DNA from: Liquorilactobacillus sicerae | Lineage (GTDB): Bacteria; Bacillota; Bacilli; Lactobacillales; Lactobacillaceae | Direction: 5' to 3' | NCBI RefSeq assembly: GCF_029916425.1 | Contig: NZ_JAHAVQ010000008.1 | Coordinates: 62,001-126,000 of the forward strand | DNA length: 64,000 nt | Shown here: one piece after another, positions 8,622 to 16,464 of the stretch | Position numbering within the stretch: the first letter of the stretch is position 1 | How the letters are laid out: every line of letters starts with the position of its first letter | Program-made: the position numbers and the translations under genes | Notes under the pieces: generated by a model | Databases searched by the model: none | What the model was told of the DNA's origin: nothing | Seen by the model: the letters and a program-made list of their open reading frames with translations, nothing else

Positions 8622-9977
8622 TTATTGCTGTGATGTTTGCGTCTGGGCAGAAATCCAACCTTGATAACTGTTCCATTGCCCATTATATTTAACAAAATAT
8701 GTGGGGACTAAATCGACAACTAATTTTGAAGAATGATTAGTCTGCCATTGATAGCCAATCTCAATTTGTTGAATTTTATTGGCTGTCAGTCCCGCCTGTA
8801 ACAGTTGTCGATAAATTTGGTCAGTCGCAGGCAATGTTACTTGCTGTCCACTCGAAGGAACCTGGGCTTGCAAACTATAAATTGAAAATATATATTTTTG
8901 ACCACTAAAATTCGTAATTTGAATTTTAAAGGTACCGTAACTATTTTTAGTCATGATTGGGAAACCTGCAACAAAACTGCGAAAAATAACTTCACTGTCG
9001 GTTGGGTCATAAGCTGCGAATCGAACATTATCTAAATAGTTGCTAAGAGAACTGATCCGCAAAAAACTTTGTCTTAAACGACTATTATAACTTAGACGTT
9101 TTACATGCAAGCGTTGTGAACCATCATAATAGTTTTCCTTCGAATAGCTTGAAAATTTGATTTCGCCGGTTTGATTATTGAATCGCATTCGATTATCCTC
9201 ACCATCAGCATAAATCGTTTCATTTTTTTGAGCTTTTGTCGTGATCGTTGATTGATTATTGGATCCTAAAAGTTGCGGTACTAAGGAGCTCGCACTAGCT
9301 TTATTGATCAAATAACTGTAACTTGGCAATTTGACAGTTTGATTATAACTTAATTGATATTGACCATTTTGCAGTACATAATCAACTGGCAACTGTAACA
9401 GGCTTGTTGAAGTCAAATTAGTCATAAATTTTTGGATTGAAGCTGATTTAAACTTTATTAAGTATACCTGCCTTTTTTGATCGTTCATCAAATAAATCCA
9501 ACGTTTATTTCCCAGTAAAACTAAAATTCGATTATATTTAGCTGTTCTAAACTTTTTGATTTTTTGACCAAAAGCCTGATTAAATAAGTTAATATTGACT
9601 GCTGACCCATAATTTAATGCAAGTGCATTATTCTGATCTAACAATGCTTGATAGTCATTATCCGTTTTGAAACTTTGTTGTGAAATAGAAGTTGGTGTCC
9701 AACGCTTGATTTGTTGTCGCATTTTCTGAACTAAATCTACTTTACTACTTGATAATTGATAAGAAACATTCTCTTTATTTTGAACGACTTGGGTTGGTAA
9801 ATAAATGTCCCCAAGTTTTTTATTAGTTTTAGTTGTTAATTGATCCCCAGTTGCCGTCGAAGATTTAGAGTCACGTTGAAATGTTGCCGGATTGAACCAA
9901 ATAATTGCTGGAAGTACCAAACTGATGGCAACCGTAATTATTAAACCAAGGTGTAATAACCAATTATTAACCTTCAT
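8622..9977 (-). CDS. walH: WalH (YycH) regulatory membrane protein
   Basis: A 451-residue bitopic protein with one N-terminal membrane helix (about 8-28) and a large extracellular domain. It is a partner of WalI in WalK control. It is recognised from size, topology and position between walK and walI rather than from a strong motif, as YycH sequences are poorly conserved. ATG at 9977 has GAGGAGG upstream and overlaps the walK stop by 11 bases, indicating translational coupling. Confidence 0.9.
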   Translation of the reverse strand: MKVNNWLLHLGLIITVAISLVLPAIIWFNPATFQRDSKSSTATGDQLTTKTNKKLGDIYLPTQVVQNKENVSYQLSSSKVDLVQKMRQQIKRWTPTSISQQSFKTDNDYQALLDQNNALALNYGSAVNINLFNQAFGQKIKKFRTAKYNRILVLLGNKRWIYLMNDQKRQVYLIKFKSASIQKFMTNLTSTSLLQLPVDYVLQNGQYQLSYNQTVKLPSYSYLINKASASSLVPQLLGSNNQSTITTKAQKNETIYADGEDNRMRFNNQTGEIKFSSYSKENYYDGSQRLHVKRLSYNSRLRQSFLRISSLSNYLDNVRFAAYDPTDSEVIFRSFVAGFPIMTKNSYGTFKIQITNFSGQKYIFSIYSLQAQVPSSGQQVTLPATDQIYRQLLQAGLTANKIQQIEIGYQWQTNHSSKLVVDLVPTYFVKYNGQWNSYQGWISAQTQTSQQ

Positions 9978-11823
9978 CCCACAAATCCTCCTCATATTCT
10001 TCGTATGGCAAGGAAATATAAAAGGTCGAGCCTTTACTTTCAATACTTTCGACCCAAATCTTACCACCTAGCATTTCGATTACTTCTTTAGAAATTGCCA
10101 GTCCTAAACCAGTTCCGCCTTGGGCACGTGATCTTGCCTTATCGACCCGGAAAAAGCGGTCAAAAATATGAGCAATATCCTTTTTAGGAATCCCTAGTCC
10201 CTGATCTGAGATACTTAAAATCACTTGACTATGCGTCTCTAGCAACCGACAGGTGATCACACCGCCGTCAGGAGAATATTTAATGGCATTATTCATTATA
10301 TTATCGATAACTTGCATAAACTTATCTGTATCAATCTCAACCCATAGTTCACGTCGTGTAAAGTCACGTTTGATTGAGTATTTTTTAATCTTTTTATTAT
10401 GTTGTTGATTTTTTAGCATCATATCAAAACGATCTAAAATATAATTATACAATTCATTTAAATTAACTAATTCTAACTCTAACTTAGCTGTTCCAGAATC
10501 CATTCGTGACAAACTCAGCAAATCATTGATCATTCGAATCATCCGATCTGTTTCATCTTGAGTAACCTTTAAAAACTTGGGTGCTACTTGAGAATCCTTC
10601 CAAGCACCATCATTCAGTGCTTCAATATAACTTCTAACACTAGTTAAAGGTGTTCTTAATTCATGAGATACATTAGAAACAAATTCACGACGGTCACGGT
10701 CGATCCGCTGTTGTTCAGTAACATCATGCAGCACACAGACCAAACCACTGATAAAACCCGATTCACGTTGAATCAATGAAAAATAGGCATTCAAAATTTG
10801 TTCATGATTTTCATCAGATAAATCAATCACAATTTCATCTTGGTTCTCAAGCAGATCACGTAAAGTATAACGACCACGAATATTTAAAATATCTAAGATC
10901 GACTGTCCTTCAGCAATATTAGCATCAATGTCCAGATCCTCTGAAGCAGTTTCATTCATGATAATCACATTACCACGGCGATCAGTGGCAATTACTCCAT
11001 CTGACATATGTGACAAAACACTATCTAAGCATCGACGTTCAGCTTCCGATGCTTCCTGTGCTTCCTCAACTCGAATTGATAAGTTATTAACAGCCTGTGC
11101 TAATTGTCCTAATTCATCCTGACCATAAATCTGTACCTGTCCGGAATAATCGCCACGAGCAATTCTAGACGTTTGTTTTTTCATCTCATCAATTGGCTTA
11201 GTAATCGCACTTGAAATCAAAATTGCTAAAATCATTCCTAATCCTGTCGCAATCAAAGAAGCCGTCACAAAAATTGTTGTGACCTTATTAAGTGCCGAAT
11301 ATACCGGCTCCAAACTAGCTCTTAAATACACTGCCCCAACTAAAGTATTAGTATTGCCTCCAGCACTAAATAATGGTGTGATTGACACATAGTATCGTTT
11401 GTTATCAGACCGATCATAAGTTAATTTAGTATATGTCTTAGCGTTATATAAGACTTGTTTAATGTCACTATCGGTCGCTTTTTGTCCCACTAGATCTTGA
11501 TTATTGACATCGCTGTCTCCACGGACTGTCCCTTTAGTATCAACTACTTGGATTTCAGTTATATTCGAGTTATTAGTATCTTCCAGCAGATCACGAATAT
11601 TATCGTCTGCTTCTTGAATATTGCTTTTAGTTAAATTATGAATCAACGAATTGTCTACATAGCTTGATAACTCAGTTTGTTGTTTAAAAGTTTTTATATC
11701 TTCGCGCTTCAACTGCTGTAAAAAATAAGCACCAACAATTTGAAAGGTTATTAACAACAGCAAAGCAAAAACTAAAGCAATTTTAAAATGGATTGACTGA
11801 AAGAAATGTAATTTTTTATTCAT
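9967..11823 (-). CDS. walK: WalK sensor histidine kinase
   Basis: Essential cell-wall-stress kinase of 618 residues. It has TM1 (about 14-34), an extracellular PAS-like domain, TM2 (about 183-206), HAMP (ITKPIDEMKKQ region), a cytoplasmic PAS (about 265-370), a dimerisation domain with the phospho-acceptor His387 in FVSNVSHELRTP, and a HATPase domain with N box (DNIMNNAIKYSP), G1 (ISDQGLGIP) and G2 (GGTGLGLAISK). The start ATG has GAGG ten bases upstream; a TTG three codons earlier is the alternative. Confidence 0.97.
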   Translation of the reverse strand: MNKKLHFFQSIHFKIALVFALLLLITFQIVGAYFLQQLKREDIKTFKQQTELSSYVDNSLIHNLTKSNIQEADDNIRDLLEDTNNSNITEIQVVDTKGTVRGDSDVNNQDLVGQKATDSDIKQVLYNAKTYTKLTYDRSDNKRYYVSITPLFSAGGNTNTLVGAVYLRASLEPVYSALNKVTTIFVTASLIATGLGMILAILISSAITKPIDEMKKQTSRIARGDYSGQVQIYGQDELGQLAQAVNNLSIRVEEAQEASEAERRCLDSVLSHMSDGVIATDRRGNVIIMNETASEDLDIDANIAEGQSILDILNIRGRYTLRDLLENQDEIVIDLSDENHEQILNAYFSLIQRESGFISGLVCVLHDVTEQQRIDRDRREFVSNVSHELRTPLTSVRSYIEALNDGAWKDSQVAPKFLKVTQDETDRMIRMINDLLSLSRMDSGTAKLELELVNLNELYNYILDRFDMMLKNQQHNKKIKKYSIKRDFTRRELWVEIDTDKFMQVIDNIMNNAIKYSPDGGVITCRLLETHSQVILSISDQGLGIPKKDIAHIFDRFFRVDKARSRAQGGTGLGLAISKEVIEMLGGKIWVESIESKGSTFYISLPYEEYEEDLWDEG

Positions 11824-11861
11824 GAAAACCAAGCCTCATACTTTTGCTGACAATTTTGCAA

Positions 11862-12572
11862 TTAATCTTCTTCCGGATTACGCAAATAATAACCTACTCC
11901 GCGTCGTGTAACTAGCCAAACTGGCCGACTTGGGTTGTCCTCAATTTTTTCCCGTAATCTTCTCACGGTAACATCGACAGTTCGGACATCACCAAAGTAA
12001 TCATATCCCCAAACTGTTTGTAAAAGATGTTCTCGCGTCATTACTTGTCCAATATGCCGAGCTAAATAATACAATAATTCAAACTCACGATGAGTTAGTT
12101 CAATTTTCTGGTCACGTTTAGAAACGGTATATGCTTCTGGATGGATCGTTAAATCACCAATTTTAACATCGTTGTTTTCTTTTTCTTCTTGCTGTGCATT
12201 AGCAGCAACTGTTGATTGACGCCGCAAGTTTGCTTTAACTCTGGCTACTAATTCGCGATTAGAAAAAGGCTTAGTAACATAATCATCCGCACCTAATTCC
12301 AAGCCTAAAACTTTATCAATCTCAGCATCTTTTGCTGTGACCATGATGATTGGCATATCATACTTTTTACGAACTTGACGAGCTACTTCCAAACCGTCAA
12401 TTTTAGGTAGCATTAAATCTAGTAAAATTAAATCTGGTTTGACTTTTTCTACTTGATCTAATGCCTCTTGTCCATCATATGCTGTATAAACATCAAATCC
12501 TTCTTTAGTAAGATTAAATTTAACAATATCAGAAATTGGTTTCTCGTCATCGACAACTAAAATTTTCTTCAT
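11862..12572 (-). CDS. walR: WalR response regulator
   Basis: OmpR/PhoB-type regulator of 236 residues. The receiver domain has acidic residues in VVDDEKP, phospho-acceptor Asp in [13 protein letters not shown] (about residue 53) and VTKPFS. The winged-helix domain ends with [15 protein letters not shown] and [10 protein letters not shown]. It controls peptidoglycan hydrolase genes with WalK. GGGAGGA precedes the ATG. It is the first gene of walR-walK-walH-walI-walJ-htrA, all on one strand with short gaps. Confidence 0.98.
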   Translation of the reverse strand: MKKILVVDDEKPISDIVKFNLTKEGFDVYTAYDGQEALDQVEKVKPDLILLDLMLPKIDGLEVARQVRKKYDMPIIMVTAKDAEIDKVLGLELGADDYVTKPFSNRELVARVKANLRRQSTVAANAQQEEKENNDVKIGDLTIHPEAYTVSKRDQKIELTHREFELLYYLARHIGQVMTREHLLQTVWGYDYFGDVRTVDVTVRRLREKIEDNPSRPVWLVTRRGVGYYLRNPEED

Positions 12573-12738
12573 TAAAAAGATTCCTCCCTGACTCTTTTAA
12601 TTTAAAAGAGTTTTTACGTTGCTGTTAAATCAGCAAAAATTGTTACGGATAATTGACTTTCTCTATTATAAAAAGGATTACATTTTATATTATAACCTAT
12701 CTAAAACCCAAAGCAAAACCGGTTAAAAAAGTCAATCA

Positions 12739-12747
12739 TGCTATAAT
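12739..12747 (+). promoter_or_regulatory. extended -10 promoter of the pyridoxal-kinase-like operon
   Basis: TGCTATAAT is a perfect extended -10 element 38 bases before the start codon. No good -35 is visible, as is usual with extended -10 promoters. Confidence 0.6.
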
Positions 12748-12764
12748 AGCTTATACTCATAACA

Positions 12765-12778
12765 AAAGGAGGTGATCC
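12765..12778 (+). promoter_or_regulatory. unusually long Shine-Dalgarno sequence
   Basis: AAAGGAGGTGATCC is complementary over 14 bases to the 3' end of Firmicutes 16S rRNA, far more than a usual site, and sits six bases before ATG 12785. Confidence 0.8.
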
Positions 12779-12784
12779 TATTCA

Positions 12785-13639
12785 ATGGAACTGAATGCTT
12801 TAATTGTAGAAGATCTTTCTTGCGCAGGCCAGGTTTCACTCACTAGTGCTCTGCCAATTTTAGGTGCAGCTGGATGTCAACCAACGGTTTTACCTACTGC
12901 ATTACTATCAACTCATACCGGCGGTTTTGGTAATAATACTTACTTAGACCTCAGCAATGAAATGGTTAAAATAATTCAGCATTGGCAAACAATTCCTTTG
13001 ACTTTTTCCAATGTTTTATTAGGTTACTTAGGCAGACAACCAGCAAAAATAATTTTAAATTGTCTGCCTTTGATCAGTACCAAGAATTCGTTTATTTTAT
13101 TAGATCCCGTGATGGCAGATAATGGTCAATTATACCGTGGTTTTGATTTAAATTATGTATCTCAAATTCGGAAACTTGCTAGTCAAGCAAATTTACTGAC
13201 TCCTAATGTAACCGAAGCAGAGTTATTACTTGGTCAAACTCCAACTAATGGTTCAATCACCTTAACTGCAGCTCAAAATTTACTTAGAGACTTAAAAAAT
13301 GTTTTTCCAACTACGGCAATTGTTTTAACTGGAGTTACATTAAAAAATCAAATTGCCGTTTTAGGACTTGAAAACTTTTCCCGGGAAATATGGCAAGTCA
13401 CTGCCACTAAAAAGCCAGGAAACTTTTTTGGCACAGGTGACTTATTTGCAAGCTTGCTATTAGCTTATCTAATTCATCATTATGATTTACTAACAGCCGT
13501 AAAGCTTTCAATGAATTTTATTTTAAAAAACATCAGTGCGTTTGAAATAAAAAAAACGTTCGACCAGCGATTTGGGCTTGATTATTCTTCGCAACTACCC
13601 GTATTATTAAAACAATTAGAGTTTAAAGGGGGAAAGTAA
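12785..13639 (+). CDS. pyridoxal/pyridoxine kinase-like protein
   Basis: Ribokinase-superfamily protein of 284 residues, closest in layout to PdxK/PdxY, which phosphorylate vitamin B6 vitamers with ATP. N-terminal ...EDLSCAGQVSLTSALPIL matches the PdxY-type opening. ILLDPVMADNG near residue 108 and NLLTPNVTEAELLLG near residue 140 are family blocks. FFGTGDLFASLLLAYL near residue 218 holds the GTGD anion hole and catalytic Asp. It lies four bases from the following ECF S-component gene, which fits a B6 salvage pair. Identity of the vitamer is inferred. Confidence 0.82.
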   Translation: MELNALIVEDLSCAGQVSLTSALPILGAAGCQPTVLPTALLSTHTGGFGNNTYLDLSNEMVKIIQHWQTIPLTFSNVLLGYLGRQPAKIILNCLPLISTKNSFILLDPVMADNGQLYRGFDLNYVSQIRKLASQANLLTPNVTEAELLLGQTPTNGSITLTAAQNLLRDLKNVFPTTAIVLTGVTLKNQIAVLGLENFSREIWQVTATKKPGNFFGTGDLFASLLLAYLIHHYDLLTAVKLSMNFILKNISAFEIKKTFDQRFGLDYSSQLPVLLKQLEFKGGK

Positions 13640-13642
13640 TCT

Positions 13643-14197
13643 ATGAGAAAAGAACCAAATTCATTAAGAAGCATTATTCTAACCGGCTTATTTGCTGCAA
13701 TTATTTATTTAGGCATTTTTATTTTGCGAATTCCAATTCCAGCTATGGTTGGCCGACCTTTTATTCATTTTGGAAACACACTGACTGCCTTAGCTATTTT
13801 GTTTCTCGGTTTTCGAAATGGCGCGCTTGCTGGAATCATTGGTTTAGGAGGTTTTGATATTTTAAATGGCTACGCTGCAACTTCTTGGTTAACAATGCTG
13901 GAAGTATTAGTCGTTGCTATGGTAATTGAAGGAATTTATCATATTTTTCACTACCAAGATTCTAAAAAGCACATAATTGTTATTTCAGTTGCTGCTGGAG
14001 CAACAAAGATTGTAACTTCCTATTGTGTTTCAATTGTTGAAGCCTTAATGGTTGGAACAGCTTTTAAAACTGCTTTAGTTGCCGCTTTTATAAGCTTGCC
14101 AGCAACAGTGATTAATTCGATTTCAACAGCAATTTGTGTTCCAATCTTATATTTCTTAGCCAAAAAAGTTTTTGATGCTACTCATTTAATGAATTAA
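13643..14197 (+). CDS. ECF transporter S-component, probable vitamin B6 importer
   Basis: Membrane protein of 184 residues with about six helices, of the ECF S-component type (PF12822-like). The N-terminal motif region reads LRSIILTGLFAAIIYLG, and a conserved loop carries GRPFIHFGNTL near residue 35. No EcfA or EcfT gene is close, so it would rely on a shared energising module. Tight linkage behind the kinase gene suggests uptake of pyridoxine or pyridoxal followed by phosphorylation trapping; this is inference. GGGGGAAAG precedes the ATG. Confidence 0.8.
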   Translation: MRKEPNSLRSIILTGLFAAIIYLGIFILRIPIPAMVGRPFIHFGNTLTALAILFLGFRNGALAGIIGLGGFDILNGYAATSWLTMLEVLVVAMVIEGIYHIFHYQDSKKHIIVISVAAGATKIVTSYCVSIVEALMVGTAFKTALVAAFISLPATVINSISTAICVPILYFLAKKVFDATHLMN

Positions 14198-14328
14198 TTT
14201 TAAAATACTTTTTATTAATTAATTTGCTTTTCCAGCTTTTTAAATCGTTCAATAAAAGATTTATAAATTTGCTATTGCTAAAAGGCATCCATTTATGTTA
14301 ATATATTTCTTGTTGATATGATCTATTT

Positions 14329-14401
14329 GGGTGGCTAGCTCAGCTGGCAGAGCAACGGACTCTTAATCCGTGGGTCCAGGGTTCGATCCCCTGGCCACCC
14401 A
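14329..14401 (+). tRNA. tRNA-Lys (CTT)
   Basis: Full cloverleaf: acceptor GGGTGGC/GCCACCC with discriminator A, D-stem GCTC, anticodon stem ACGGA/TCCGT enclosing CTCTTAA (anticodon CTT), and T-arm with TTCGATC. The 3' CCA is not encoded. Confidence 0.97.
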
Positions 14402-14414
14402 TCAGAGGTTTACT

Positions 14415-14461
14415 AACCAGTAATAATGAGTGTTAGAATCACTTTTATTGCTGGTTTTTTT
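14415..14461 (+). terminator. terminator after tRNA-Lys
   Basis: AACCAG...GAGTG (14415-14432) folds back on CAC...CTGGTT (14440-14456), followed by a T-run. Confidence 0.75.
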
Positions 14462-14532
14462 ATATATATGTTCGTCTATTTCTAATAAATAATAATAAAA
14501 GAGAATCAAAAATATCTTCTGACAGTGAGTGG

Positions 14533-14562
14533 CTGTTACTCAAAATTGAGTAGCAGTTTTTT
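14533..14562 (+). terminator. second hairpin-T-run after tRNA-Lys
   Basis: CTGTTACTCA and TGAGTAGCAG pair around AAAT and are followed by six T. No ORF precedes it, so it may end tRNA read-through or a small RNA. Nothing else is recognisable in 14462-14693. Confidence 0.6.
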
Positions 14563-14693
14563 AATGGAAGTATAAGCATTAAAAAAGTTCCTACTTGGCA
14601 ACTCAAGTGCAACAACCATGAAGTTAACTTATTAATGCAGTTTCAGTCATTTCCACAGCATTAGCATAAACAAGTATCTGACACTGTTTTCGA

Positions 14694-15068
14694 TTAAATT
14701 ATTTTGCATCCCCTAATATCATCAAAATCAACACTCACTTGAAGAGTGCCATTATCTAAAATTATGCTATTTTCATTGTATCCTTTAACTATACCAACAT
14801 ACTCGATTATTCCTTTTCCCTTGGTTTGATATTGATCAAGCTGAACCAAAATTTTTCTTTTTGCTAGCCAGCTAGATTTTAAAATATCAGCTATAGCTCC
14901 CGGTTTTTGTTTTGGAAGATAATTTGGAGCTTGTTGATTAGTTGCTTTTTTAAGTGCCTGAGTATGATCACTCAAGAAAAAACCTTGCCACTTCAACATA
15001 CCCCTATCTTGATAATAATTTTTAAAAAAGAATTCTGCTTCTGCTTCAGTAATTTGTCTGATTTTCAT
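14694..15068 (-). CDS. YolD-like protein, SOS-regulated
   Basis: A 124-residue protein. The segment DRGMLKWQGFFLSDHTQALKK (about residues 20-40) resembles the YolD family core, whose members usually sit beside Y-family (UmuC/UvrX-type) DNA polymerases. ATG at 15068 has GGTGGA six bases upstream and is preferred over a start 17 codons earlier that would lie in the promoter. Directly upstream is a TTTACA-17-TATAAT promoter with a LexA box in the spacer. No Y-family polymerase gene lies within this window, so this copy is an orphan. The family call rests on one motif. Confidence 0.65.
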   Translation of the reverse strand: MKIRQITEAEAEFFFKNYYQDRGMLKWQGFFLSDHTQALKKATNQQAPNYLPKQKPGAIADILKSSWLAKRKILVQLDQYQTKGKGIIEYVGIVKGYNENSIILDNGTLQVSVDFDDIRGCKII

Positions 15069-15086
15069 TTTATTCCACCCAAAGCA

Positions 15087-15115
15087 ATTATACGAACATA
15101 TGTTTGTTTTGTAAA
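15087..15115 (-). promoter_or_regulatory. LexA-controlled promoter of the YolD-like gene
   Basis: On the minus strand, TTTACA (15110-15115) and TATAAT (15087-15092) are separated by exactly 17 bases. The spacer contains CAAACATATGTTCG (15093-15106), one base from the Gram-positive SOS box CGAACATATGTTCG. Binding there would block polymerase, so expression should be induced by DNA damage. Confidence 0.75.
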
Positions 15116-15298
15116 CCAAAAATTTGGCTTGTTTTTGCCATCCTTGCGGCCACTGCTAAAAAATAACTTTCCCAATTATAGTGACGATGTTGTTTCAAGT
15201 TAGTTTCTTTGTAACTTAGAAAAACAAAACATTTTGCAAAAAACTAGTTTAGTCATAAACTGATCATACAAGGTCTAATAAATTTGGAGGTTAATTAC

Positions 15299-16138
15299 AT
15301 GAAAATTCCAAGTCTTTTGCTTAATGATGGTCACTATATTCCAGCAATCGGGTTAGGCACCTATCAAATTCGCGGTGGTCAAGGAATTGACCAAATATTA
15401 TCGGCAATTCAAGATGGCTACCGTTTGCTTGATACATCAACCAATTATGACAGTGAAGGCATTGTAGGTGAAGCAATTCGACGTTCCGGTATTCCACGAG
15501 CTGAATTTTTTGTCACTACAAAATTACCAGGTAAGTATCATCATTTTAATGATACACTGGACAGCATTCAAGAATCACTTTGTCGAATGGGATTAACCTA
15601 CTTTGATCTGTATTTGATTCATTGGCCATTACCTAAACGTGACTTATATCCTGAAGCATGGAAAGCAATGATTGAGGCCCAAAAGTTAGGTTTGATTCGT
15701 TCAATTGGAGTTTCCAATTTTGAACCTCAGCATTTAAATCGGATAATTAAAGAAACCGGTGTTGTTCCAGCAGTTAATCAAATTGAAGTACATCCTTATT
15801 GGGTACAAAAACGCATGCTGCAAGCTGATCAAAAACTTGGAATTATCACTGAAGCGTGGAGTCCGCTTGGGCGTGGAAACGCGGCTCTTAATGAACAGGT
15901 TATTGTTGATTTAGCTGAAAAATATCAAAAAAGTCCTGCTCAAATTATCTTACGCTGGCATAATCAAAGAGGTATTCTTCCAATCCCTAAATCAAGCAGT
16001 TTAATCCATCAACGACAAAATCTTGATATCTTTGATTTCAAACTAACCAACGATGAAATTTCAAAAATCAATTCTTTAGAAAAAGCAGCTGGTCGCATCG
16101 ATGGACAAGATCCTAATGAATATGAAGAATTTGATTAA
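15299..16138 (+). CDS. aldo/keto reductase
   Basis: NADPH-dependent aldo/keto reductase of 279 residues, (alpha/beta)8 barrel. The catalytic tetrad is visible: Asp and Tyr in LLDTSTNYDSEG (about residues 45-56), Lys in VTTKLPG, and His in LIHWPLP. The C-terminal IPIPKSSSLIHQRQN region binds the cofactor 2'-phosphate. TTTGGAGG precedes ATG 15299. It is monocistronic between the YolD-like gene and tRNA-Asn. Its physiological substrate cannot be deduced. Confidence 0.92.
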   Translation: MKIPSLLLNDGHYIPAIGLGTYQIRGGQGIDQILSAIQDGYRLLDTSTNYDSEGIVGEAIRRSGIPRAEFFVTTKLPGKYHHFNDTLDSIQESLCRMGLTYFDLYLIHWPLPKRDLYPEAWKAMIEAQKLGLIRSIGVSNFEPQHLNRIIKETGVVPAVNQIEVHPYWVQKRMLQADQKLGIITEAWSPLGRGNAALNEQVIVDLAEKYQKSPAQIILRWHNQRGILPIPKSSSLIHQRQNLDIFDFKLTNDEISKINSLEKAAGRIDGQDPNEYEEFD

Positions 16139-16207
16139 TAAACTTCATTAGTTCTTAGAATTAACTTTATATCAGTCATGATTTTTTAATATTTGTAAAA
16201 AAAAGTA

Positions 16208-16236
16208 TTTACAACTTATCGAATTTATGGTTTAAT
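16208..16236 (+). promoter_or_regulatory. promoter of tRNA-Asn
   Basis: TTTACA (16208-16213) and TTTAAT (16231-16236) with 17-base spacing, 20 bases before the tRNA. Confidence 0.45.
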
Positions 16237-16256
16237 ATTATATGTCGATAAGTTAT

Positions 16257-16328
16257 TGCTCAGTAGTTCAGTGGTAGAATAATTGACTGTTAATCAAGAG
16301 GTCGCAGGTTCGAACCCTGCCTGAGCAG
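16257..16328 (+). tRNA. tRNA-Asn (GTT)
   Basis: Acceptor TGCTCAG/CTGAGCA with discriminator G, D-loop AGTGGTA, anticodon loop CTGTTAA (anticodon GTT), T-arm GCAGG-TTCGAAC-CCTGC. The anticodon stem has an A-G mismatch at its first pair (ATTGA/TCAAG), and the D-stem closes with a G-U, slightly unusual. CCA is not encoded. The GTT anticodon belongs to the GUN group modified with queuosine. Confidence 0.93.
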
Positions 16329-16340
16329 TTAGAATATAAT

Positions 16341-16367
16341 AAGAGTCAATTGACTCTTATTTTTTTG
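16341..16367 (+). terminator. terminator after tRNA-Asn
   Basis: Perfect palindrome AAGAGTCAATTGACTCTT followed by ATTTTTTT. Confidence 0.8.
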
Positions 16368-16392
16368 TTTTCTGATAAGTTGTTTAATCCAT

Positions 16393-16408
16393 TGTTTCAC
16401 ATGAAACA
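16393..16408. promoter_or_regulatory. parS-like ParB-binding site
   Basis: TGTTTCACATGAAACA differs from the parS consensus TGTTNCACGTGAAACA at one central base. It is intergenic, about 17-19 kb left of oriC. parB itself is not in the window. Confidence 0.65.
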
Positions 16409-16409
16409 A

Positions 16410-16450
16410 AAAAGAGATTGGACTGTTAATTAAACAGTTCAATCTCTTTT
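16410..16450. terminator. bidirectional terminator after the NhaC-type gene
   Basis: Eighteen-base arms (16410-16427 and 16433-16450) around AATTA, with A- and T-runs at both outer ends. Confidence 0.85.
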
Positions 16451-16464
16451 GGTTTCATGTTTTT

